The notes under the pieces were generated by a model, which was not told the DNA's origin, did not search any database, and saw nothing but the letters and a program-made list of their open reading frames with translations. The position numbers and the translations under genes were made by a program. Shown one piece after another: positions 21,815-29,668 of a stretch of DNA of 64,000 nt. This stretch comes from Lithodes maja (taxonomy: Eukaryota; Arthropoda; Malacostraca; Decapoda; Lithodidae). The stretch spans positions 1 through 64,000 of the forward strand of contig JBAKBP010004460.1 of the NCBI GenBank assembly GCA_037953745.1, read 5' to 3'. Every line of letters starts with the position of its first letter. Position 1 is the first letter of the stretch.

Positions 21815-21912
21815 CATCTCTCTCTCTCTCTTTCCCTCTCTCTCTCTCTCACTCTCTCTCTTCTTCTCTCTCTTTCTCTCCCTCCCTCTCTCTCCTTCTC
21901 TCTCTCTCTGGT
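21815..21912 (+). repeat. (CT)n microsatellite
   Basis: Nearly pure CTCTCTCT with occasional TTCTC interruptions. It produces spurious Arg/Glu-rich open frames on the opposite strand. Confidence 0.95.
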
Positions 21913-22270
21913 ATGTATATGTGTTGGGAGGATAGATAGATAGAGAGATTTTTCTAAGTGGCACAAATATCAATATGAAAAAGTGTGGTTGTCCTTCGCC
22001 CCATTCAGCTGGCTAAACTAAGATGATTTTTTGCAGTTTAAGAAGGACCTATGTGCCTAAGAGGGTTTATTGAGATCGTATTTTCACATTCATTCAGCTG
22101 GCTAAACTAAGATGATTTTATGCAGTTTAAGAAGGACCTATGTGCCTAAGGGGGTTTATGGAGATCGTATTTTCACATTTAAGTCATATAGGTGGATTAC
22201 AAACTAAAGAAAATCGTCTAATGGTAACCAGAATATGATGATGGTGAAGGGGTTAACCCTATTTGGTAGC

Positions 22271-22637
22271 TTAATAAGGGGAGATGGTTCACTTTTTGGG
22301 CAATTTTTGCATGTATTCATTATTTTTCTGGTTTCCTCCCTAGACCTCCATCAAATTTAAAAAAAAGACATCCATTAGATCCCCCTTCTAGATTAATTTG
22401 TACATTTTTCGGTAGAAAAATGTACCGGCCAAAGGCCGGTTCTTCCAACATTACAGGCTCACTATCGTTCGCTAGGGAAAAAATCTACACCTAAATAGCA
22501 CGAAAGGTCTAAATAGTGAAGAAGAAATGGGGCGAAACGTCTTAAAATCGAATAACTAATGGGTCAAACATCTGAAAACTAATGGGGCTAAACATGACGG
22601 AGAAAGTGGTCCAGAAAACCGGCCCATGTCCCCTTAA
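22271..22637. mobile_element. TTAA-flanked element, family f, copy 2
   Basis: TTAA at 22271-22274 and 22634-22637, interior CCTCCCTAGACCTCCATCAA and TTTGTACATTTTTCGGTAGA as in copy 1 (19982-20331). The ends are more diverged than in copy 1. Confidence 0.75.
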
Positions 22638-22787
22638 AAACAACTTAACCCTTTCACTACCGGGGCTGTATGTTGTATTTTATCAGCTATATTTAGGAGA
22701 TTTTAGGCAGCTTAGGAAGGATCTGTGGTGGTAAAAGGGGTTAATTCCAATAGTTTGTAGTCTCATAATAGCCACACTATAGTCTAT

Positions 22788-22990
22788 TCGCTGTAAGTAG
22801 GCGAGAAATCATGTCCTCTATCCTCTGTAACTCAAAAAGGGCTAGAGCAATTTGGCTGTAAATTTCCACATCTAATCCTTGACTGACTCTTCCCAAATGG
22901 TAGACATATTAGCTCGATTACTCTAGTCGTTTTTGAGTTACAGAGGTTAGAGGTCATGATTTCTTGCCTACTTACAGCGAATGGACTATA
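22788..22990. mobile_element. Palindromic miniature element, family C, best copy
   Basis: Arms CTATTCGCTGTAAGTAGGCG AGAAATCATG and their inverse CATGATTTCTTGCCTACTTA CAGCGAATGG bracket a mirrored core with AACTCAAAAAGGGCTAGAGC on one side and its near-inverse on the other. Flanked by TATA on both sides, compatible with a TA-type target duplication. Fragments are at 8117, 8905, 12140 and 20870. Confidence 0.75.
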
Positions 22991-23039
22991 CCATTCTAAG
23001 CCGAATAAAATTGTCTAAAAAAACAGCTAAATCAAATAA

Positions 23040-23290
23040 AGAAGACCCCATTTGCTCCAGCCCTCCTTCAACCAGTAAATGGCTGTGGATATTTACACCC
23101 CATTTCCTCCAGCCCTCCTTCAACAAGTAAATGGGTGTAAATATAATTTTATAGCCTATTTGCTCCAGCCCTCCCTCAACCAGTAAATGGGTATAGATAT
23201 TTACAGCCCATTTGGTCCAGCCCTCCCACAACCAGTAAATGGGTGTGGATATTTACAGCCCATTTGCTTCAGCCCCCGCCAGTTACAAGA
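23040..23290. repeat. About five tandem copies of a ~60-bp unit
   Basis: CCCATTTGCTCCAGCCCTCC (with small changes) recurs near 23047, 23098, 23155, 23208 and 23260, each followed by CAACCAGTAAATGGGTGT and ATATTTACA. The unit resembles half of the family C palindrome. A frame through it gives a repetitive 81-codon ORF that is not a gene. Confidence 0.8.
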
Positions 23291-23721
23291 GGCTGGTCAA
23301 AATCAACAGAGTATACAGTAGCGAGAATGAAGCACAAATTGACGTTAGCAGACCGAAAGGGTTAATGGACAAATAGGTGTGAAATTTTTCTTATTTTATT
23401 TATTTATTATTATTTTTTTTTTCAGGCTCAAACCTTAAGAGTACAAAAATTGTCTGAGGGGTTATTTGTATCATTTGTATTAAAAAAAAAATGTGTACTA
23501 TACAAAAAAAAAAAAAATGTACTGTAATCTTGCGAATCCTAGTCTGGTCCGTTTGTCTTCTTGTTTGTACTTGGGGTTATTAGGAGTAAGAAGTATAGTA
23601 AAGAATCATACTCGGAGGTCTTTTATATAATTTTACAATAAAGGAATGAAAACAAACCACTTGTGAATTTTCCTTTCAACCCCACTTAGCCTATATCTTA
23701 GCAAAAGCAAATAAGATTTTT

Positions 23722-23941
23722 TTAACCCGTAGAAGATACGAACGACGCATTTCTTTTTGGTTTTCTGGCTATTATTAGACAATTTTATTCATATTAGGAA
23801 GGTTATATAGAAGTCAGAGGAATAATTGAGATAGTCTTTACCCTTATCATTCCCACATATCCTTCCTAAATTGTATAAAATGATTGATTAATGATAACGA
23901 GAATAAACTGTCAAAATGTGTCGTAATCTTCAAAGGGTTAA
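23722..23941. mobile_element. TTAA-flanked inverted-repeat element, family e, copy 2
   Basis: TTAA at 23722-23725 and 23938-23941; the halves mirror each other (CTGGCTATTATTAGACAATT) and match 16499-16713 along their length. Confidence 0.75.
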
Positions 23942-24331
23942 CAAGCATATCTACTGTAGTAAGATATATATGGTGTGCTTTACACCTTGATAAAGGAGTA
24001 AGTATCAAAAGGATGATCAAACCTGCAGGATGGATAGGTGCAGCTGTGGTAATCAATACTAATCATACACCTAGAGTCTGTTTTCACCTGATCGAAAACT
24101 CAAGCCTTTAGCAGCTGATTTTTGACACTAGAAAAATATGAAACTACTGTCTCTCTGTTATATTAATCAATATATTTTTTGTATGCCAAGTTTTCATTAT
24201 CATTCTCCTCATCATTCTGATGCCTTGCTTCCAGAGGAAGCACACCCCAGGGGGTAAGAGGGCCTTCATTTATGGTGGAGGAAAAAAAAAGGATATGCCC
24301 CACGCATCCTACTGCGTGTCGTACAAGGCGA
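23942..24331. other. Non-coding stretch before LINE A copy 2
   Basis: No gene. 24225-24331 (CACCCCAGGGGGTAAGAGGG to TGTCGTACAAGGCGAC) looks like part of another retroelement end, but no element could be delimited. Confidence 0.45.
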
Positions 24332-24501
24332 CTAATAATAATAATAATAATAAGCATGTTACTTATTTCTCATAAGCGCCAATTTTTTCGAAGAATTCAC
24401 TAGCGCTCTAAAAGAGAAAGAAAAAAGAACAAAAATCAATGCATCAAAAGAAGGCTTATATACAACACACATTTAACAATCACTAGCAGTGGCAAAATAG
24501 C

Positions 24502-25752
24502 CTAAACTCTATAGCCATCTGTCATGACACCTCTCTCAAGATCATAGCTTCTCTCAAAGAGAAAAGTCTTAAGTTGTCTCTTGAAGCATTCAACAGAACT
24601 CAGTTGTCTCATGGACAGCGGCAACCTGTTATACAACCTCGGAGCCATGTAGGAGAATGACCTCTCAAAGAAAGAAGACTGCTGGAAAGCCCTTGGTTCA
24701 TCAAGACGAAAAGGGTCATTGTCATGACGCACAACTACACCATGGTGTGCCGGTGGGCTCCTGAGCAGCTCCGCAAGGTACCTAGGCTCACCAAATTTGA
24801 GAACCTTAAAAGTCACCAAACACAACTTAAATTCTATTCTTGCTCTTACTGGCAGCCAGTGCAGTTCTATGTGAAGAGATGTAGTAGGAGTTCTAGGTGG
24901 AACACCAAAAATTAGTCTTGCGGCCCTGTTAAGAACAGACTGAACTTTCTTCAAAATATAATTTGGAAGACCCACCAACAGGGCATTGCAATAATCAACA
25001 CGAGAGAAGACCAATGAGTGAACCAACGTCAGGAGGCAACGTCTGGTTATAAACGGCTTCACCAAATAGAGATTTCTGATGTGCAAGTAACAACTTTTAA
25101 CTATCTGGTTTACATGCTCTTTGAAATCTAATCGGGAGTTCACATATACACCAAGATTTCGAACAGAGTTGGCCGGTCGCAGCTGAGATCCACCCACATT
25201 GATGGAGAGGGCACCTACTATATCATCAGCTCTTCTATTTCCTCGGATGATGAGAATATCAGTTTTACCATCATTTAGTTTAAGTTTTCTCGCTCTCATC
25301 CACTTCTTGATATCAGACATCAACAATTCCATCTTACTCCGTATATCAACTATATTTGTGATTCTCACATAAATCTGGGTGTCATCTGCATAAAAGTGAA
25401 AGGTGACATTATGTGCACAAAGCAGAAGAGACAAACTGCTAATATAAATTATAAATAGGATAGGACCTAAAACTGATCCCTGCGGAACACCATACTGCAG
25501 GGGTGTCGAGTCCGAGACCACTTGATTTACCATCACACTCTGGGATCTACCTGACAAGTACGACCCAAGAAGCAAGAGAGCGGAGTCACGCACACCACAA
25601 TCATAAAGATCACTCAATAACAACTCGTGATCCACTGTGTCAAAGGCCGCAGAGAGATCAAGCAAGACCAATAGTGAGGCCACACCATTGCAAATGTTCT
25701 CAACTAGATCATTATGTACTCTAATCAATGCTGTTTCAGTTGAATGATGCTG
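24502..25752 (-). CDS. LINE A copy 2, reverse transcriptase C-terminal part
   Basis: Continues the ORF2 frame after a premature stop: IRVHNDLVENICNG, LDLSAAFDTVDHELLL, GVPQGSVLGP, YADDTQIYV, and a C-terminal end identical in type to copy 1. Differences from copy 1 include LLLC/LLLR before AHN and VNSRL/VHSRL. The domain is otherwise open to its stop at 24502. Confidence 0.9.
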   Translation of the reverse strand, partial: QHHSTETALIRVHNDLVENICNGVASLLVLLDLSAAFDTVDHELLLSDLYDCGVRDSALLLLGSYLSGRSQSVMVNQVVSDSTPLQYGVPQGSVLGPILFIIYISSLSLLLCAHNVTFHFYADDTQIYVRITNIVDIRSKMELLMSDIKKWMRARKLKLNDGKTDILIIRGNRRADDIVGALSINVGGSQLRPANSVRNLGVYVNSRLDFKEHVNQIVKSCYLHIRNLYLVKPFITRRCLLTLVHSLVFSRVDYCNALLVGLPNYILKKVQSVLNRAARLIFGVPPRTPTTSLHIELHWLPVRARIEFKLCLVTFKVLKFGEPRYLAELLRSPPAHHGVVVRHDNDPFRLDEPRAFQQSSFFERSFSYMAPRLYNRLPLSMRQLSSVECFKRQLKTFLFERSYDLERGVMTDGYRV

Positions 25753-27405
25753 TCAGTAAGCAGACTGAAAAATTGGGATAGTTTCATTCTGCTGAAGTAG
25801 TGGTTGTAATTGGTCAAGTATTGCACGCTCTAATATCTTTGATATGAAGGACCGGTTGGAGACAGGACGATAGTTCAACATGTTCTCAACATCAAGTCCA
25901 GGTTTCTTTAGAGTAGGTCGGAGTAGTGCATGCTTTTCAGAATGTGGGAAGCTACCTTCAGAGAAGCACTTATTAATTATTTTGGAAATAAACTCAACTG
26001 TGTGATCATAGACTCTTGGTAGCTTGGAAACATTTATGGGATCCAACGGGCAAAATGTTTTATTGAGGTTTCTTATGTAGGACGAGATCATGTCCACCTC
26101 TACTGAGTGAAAGGATGAGAGGACATTATTAGGAATGTGTCGGGGTTGGAGTACAACTGAAAGTTCTTCACCAACAGAAGCATCATCCAGTTCCTGTCTT
26201 ATGCGAGTTATCTTGCCAGCAAAAAATGCCACAAAGTTGGCAGCCAACTCGGCATCGGGCACAGAAGGTCTTAAGCTGACTCTTGTTTTTCCAAGTAAAC
26301 TGTTTACAATTGAAGCCAACCTCCTCTGGTCGTTACCACACGAGTCAACTTTTCCCTGATAATACACTTTCTTTTCATCTTTGATTTTGTGGACCACAGC
26401 TCTTCTGGCTGACAGATATTGCAACCATGTAGAGTCTGTTTTATTTTTCCGCCATTCACGTTCAGCTCTTCTACGCGCTCTTCTAAGAAATTTAACTTGA
26501 GTGCTATACCAGGGTGAATCATCTCGTACTATGATTTTCTTCTCTACTTCTGGACAGTGATGATCGAACACTAATTTAAGTGCATTTCCATGTACCTCCA
26601 CCAGCTCATCTGAAGTAAGGTTGGAAGTATCAATACTTCCCAAGTACTGTTTTACTTCACTGCTAGCCAAATTTTGGTCTGCATTTTTATAATTTCTAAA
26701 TCTGATTACTTTTTCATGTGTGTGTGGCTTAGGGAAATCAAAGCTGAAAGTAATCAAAGCATGATCAGAGGTATTAGGGTCAGCATTCTCAACATCAACA
26801 TCCAGAACACCACCACAACCCACAGGAGAGAAAACCAAGTCAAGGGTGTGTCCTAAGATATGAGTTGGGTGGGACACATGGTTTACAAAATTGTTCTGAT
26901 CAGTCAACTCAAGGAACTCAGGAGAGAATGGCTTCAGATGAGGGCTGTCAACCCAGTAATTAAAATCTTCACATATCAAAAGTCTTCCGGTTTTAGCAGA
27001 AAATTCCTCGAGAAACTGCCCAAACTCTTCCATAAAACCCCTATCTGTGCCACGATGGCCAGGCCTATAGACAACTGCCATTCTTAGAATTTGTTGATGG
27101 AGTTTTATTTCCACTTCCAACAGTTCATAATAAAGAGGGGCTGGGTTATGGCTTATTTGCAAGATATTCACCAGAGATGTGGAGTAGACAACTGCCACTC
27201 CACCACCCGGATGATCTCCCCTAGGCCTAGGAACATTTATTATGGAATGGGTTTTAGGCAATGCCGCCTGGATAATATTCAGATCTGACTCGAACAACCA
27301 GGTCTCAGTGAGACATAATACATCAAGGTTACGTTCATCCAAGATCTCGCAAATATGATCCATTTTGTTACGCAAGGAACGAACATTCAACAGACCCAGT
27401 TTCAA
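25753..27405 (-). CDS. LINE A copy 2 ORF2: endonuclease and start of reverse transcriptase, ending at a premature stop
   Basis: An APE-type endonuclease fills roughly residues 1-240: NVRSLRNK (N-box), CLTETWLF (catalytic Glu), VVYRPGHRG, EDFNYWVD (usually GDFN), HTLDLVF, SDHALI. The linker and N-terminal RT follow. It ends at TGA (25753-25755 on this strand) after IFQSAY, where copy 1 reads CGA: a single C-to-T change at a CpG, typical of methylated-CpG decay. The frame begins with TTG at 27405 and no upstream in-frame ATG was found, so the start of ORF2 translation is uncertain. It lies about 20 bp after ORF1. Confidence 0.88.
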   Translation of the reverse strand: MKLGLLNVRSLRNKMDHICEILDERNLDVLCLTETWLFESDLNIIQAALPKTHSIINVPRPRGDHPGGGVAVVYSTSLVNILQISHNPAPLYYELLEVEIKLHQQILRMAVVYRPGHRGTDRGFMEEFGQFLEEFSAKTGRLLICEDFNYWVDSPHLKPFSPEFLELTDQNNFVNHVSHPTHILGHTLDLVFSPVGCGGVLDVDVENADPNTSDHALITFSFDFPKPHTHEKVIRFRNYKNADQNLASSEVKQYLGSIDTSNLTSDELVEVHGNALKLVFDHHCPEVEKKIIVRDDSPWYSTQVKFLRRARRRAEREWRKNKTDSTWLQYLSARRAVVHKIKDEKKVYYQGKVDSCGNDQRRLASIVNSLLGKTRVSLRPSVPDAELAANFVAFFAGKITRIRQELDDASVGEELSVVLQPRHIPNNVLSSFHSVEVDMISSYIRNLNKTFCPLDPINVSKLPRVYDHTVEFISKIINKCFSEGSFPHSEKHALLRPTLKKPGLDVENMLNYRPVSNRSFISKILERAILDQLQPLLQQNETIPIFQSAY

Positions 27406-27425
27406 CCGGCTCCCATGTGCATTTT

Positions 27426-28695
27426 TCAGTTTTTTGAACCTACAAAATTGGTGTTCTCAATAACTTTATTTCTCTGAGCTGTCATTAAAGGACAATTTCT
27501 ACTTGAGGCGAAATGATTTGGCGGCTCCGTAACTGATGTGGAGCTCATACAATTTATACATTTGGGGGAAGTCTTGTTGGTGCAGTCTTTTGAGTTATGA
27601 GTACCGGCACAGAAGTTGCATTTTGGATCCTCATTTTTCCGATAACACCTGTCACTGGTATGACCAAAGCCCTGGCAATGGTAACATTGTGTTACCCAGA
27701 AGCGATCGTATGCACGACATCTCACAAGTCCAACATACACAGAATTGCCATCATCCACAATGGAAGAGCGTATTTCAGGTGACATTTTTACTACTGCAGT
27801 CTTTGTGTGTGCATCACTCTTTTGCTTAGTGAATAGCAAATTCATAGCTAAGCCATCGTCGACCAGGGACTTTATTCTTGGGTTCTTGTTGAGGATGCTG
27901 GGAATGATCTCATTATCCTCAGCGTCATTAGCAATGCCTACCAGAGTCATTTTTGGCATCATCTTCTTTGGTTTGGAGACACTGAAGGCACTGTCCACCC
28001 CCAAACACTGATTGATGGCCCTTCCTGCATCTTCTTTGGCTTTCTTGGATGGAAGTCGTACCACCAGTACACCTGAATCAGTTCTAGTTAACTTGTTAAC
28101 CGGAACCGAAGCCAAAGCAGTCTCAATTGCCTTTGTATCTGGTGGGCTTACTGGCTCGGAGGATCGGTCTTTTGGCTTCACTACCAGGACCTGATGGTCC
28201 CAGACAGTTTTTTTTCTTTCCACCATCTACCACCTCAGTGGTGCGTTTGGTCGGCTCCTTTTTGGTCTCTTCAAATGTTTGCTGAACTATCTTGGCAAAC
28301 AAGGGAATGTCGGGGGCAGCAACTTTAGTCTCAAGGATATCCATTCTGTTACCAATACTCTCTATCTCCACGGCCACCGCAGCAAGGGCACCCTTCACTT
28401 CATTTACAATGGCAGTCTTCACTTCACCAACTAGGGCAGCCGTCAGGTCATCCAAGGTCTGCTGACTAATTGCTGCATCCTTTGCAGCCAGGGGGGTGGT
28501 ATCGCAAACAGTGCAATGCCATTTAAATCCAGGTTTCTTCTTTGCAAGTACTCTGAGGTCCTCATAATCAACATTTATACAGTTAACATGAAAATAGGTA
28601 CCACACGAGTAGCAGCCCAGCGATTTGGCCTTGCCCACAACCTTCCCACAACTACAACTCTGCTTGCCCGCTGCCATTTCAGTGGAAGAAACCAA
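27426..28695 (-). CDS. LINE A copy 2 ORF1: PHD-like finger plus zinc-knuckle RNA-binding protein (frameshifted)
   Basis: The N-terminal half (from 28695, or the inner Met at 28677) has a PHD-like zinc finger: CSCGKVVGKAKSLGCYSCG, YFHVNC, WHCTVC. The C-terminal half has CYHCQGFGHTSDRC (CCHC knuckle) and further Cys pairs (CNFC, CINC). ORF1 proteins of LINEs bind element RNA into a ribonucleoprotein. The two halves are in different frames, joined at a run of T (plus strand about 28208-28215), so a one-base change in this homopolymer or an assembly error explains the break. The C-terminal half runs 27426-28226. Confidence 0.82.
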
Positions 28696-28749
28696 TAATT
28701 AAAAATAGGGGGGATGGCGTTAGACTTATGGACCAACAGCCATTACTCT

Positions 28750-28816
28750 ACAATGAAGCCTTGTTATTGGCGCTGGCTGTGTTTCATATAGCAGCGCTGT
28801 GACAGGGCTTCATTGT
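28750..28816. repeat. 67-bp imperfect palindrome at the LINE A / LINE D boundary
   Basis: Arms ACAATGAAGCC (28750-28760) and GGCTTCATTGT (28806-28816) are perfectly complementary, with an inner GCGCTG/CAGCGC pair. It lies just upstream of LINE A ORF1 and could be its 5' UTR structure. Function unknown. Confidence 0.6.
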
Positions 28817-28892
28817 TCTAGTCCAAGTTGCCTAATGGCGGCACACTGGCGGTGGATGTCGCTCCCTCCGGACCCGGACTTGGCGCCTTGGG

Positions 28893-29161
28893 CGAAATGG
28901 ATCCAGAGGGTACAGTGCGTAGTGTTTCTCCGAACTGGCACTCTCTGCCCAACAGTATAGGGGCCGAACTTGGTGGTAGCACTCCAGGAGGCTGCCCTGT
29001 CATTGGGTGTAAAATACCAGACCAGTCGTAGTGCCGTGTACGCGCACGGGGTGCGTCCCTGCGTCTGGTTCTGGTGGGGCGCACCGGGGCCACTGGATCC
29101 TAACCCCTTGTAATTCCTTTGGGGAAGGTGCTGGGAATGGTCCCCGGGGTAGACTGGAGCC
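28893..29161 (+). repeat. Leader sequence L, copy 1 (5' region of LINE D)
   Basis: From CGAAATGGATCCAGAGGG to GGTAGACTGGAGCC, about 85-90% identical to 32970-33238. It contains GTGCCGTGTACGCGCACGGG, a strong hairpin. Similarity ends abruptly on both sides. Confidence 0.88.
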
Positions 29162-29668
29162 TAATCACCAATCACCCCTAAAGGGATGGCCATGGCAGAA
29201 ACTACATCCAGGCTACTGGACATGCCCCCCCACTGCCCCACTCCATAGTGCCATATCCATTGAATGGATTAAAATCATTAGCACTGAAAGAGCAGACCCA
29301 GAGCAATCCCTCACCCGGACGGCAGTTCCACCAATGTAGTTTTATTTTGTTTACCCCTGGGGCCGCCCTGGCCGGAAGCATACCAAGCTAGTAGGTAGTA
29401 GGGGTAGGCAGCCCCGCCCAGGGAAGTACCACCGCCAAGGTTTCGGGAGACTCAGGGAATAGCCTGAATTCCATTTTCTCTCCCAGGCCTTGGTAGCTGG
29501 ATACATATCTTTCTGCCTCACACATCAGGGGTATCAGGAAAACCCTCTTTATATAACATACACATCCAACTTCACGACATTGCCCTACATTGCTATCCTC
29601 TATCCATAAAACACTACTCTTCCCACTACATATCATACATGTAACACCATACACCTTACCCAATAAAT

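Larger units (their letters stand above)
22645..23365. mobile_element. Family-c TTAA element invaded by a palindromic element and a tandem array
   Basis: TTAA at 22645-22648 and 23362-23365. The left half (TTAACCCTTTCACTACCGGG... GGAAGGATCTGTGGTGG) and part of the right half (ATAAAATTGTCTAAAAAAAC) are family c. Between them lie the palindromic family C element (22788-22990) and a tandem repeat (23040-23290). Confidence 0.65.
24332..28816 (-). mobile_element. Non-LTR retrotransposon family A, copy 2, near full length
   Basis: Read on the - strand: a possible 5' palindrome, ORF1 (PHD-like finger, then zinc knuckles), ORF2 (endonuclease, reverse transcriptase), 3' UTR, and a (TTA)n tail at 24332-24352. 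It is almost identical to copy 1 at 1-2545. It carries one ORF1 frameshift and one premature stop in ORF2, so this copy is not autonomous as it stands. The 5' boundary is approximate and no target duplication was found. Confidence 0.9.

Noticed and set aside
8538..23941. Repeated TTAACCC as telomeric sequence
   Set aside because: The motif is never in tandem; it occurs singly at element ends with an inverted partner, and its TTAA is duplicated at insertion sites.
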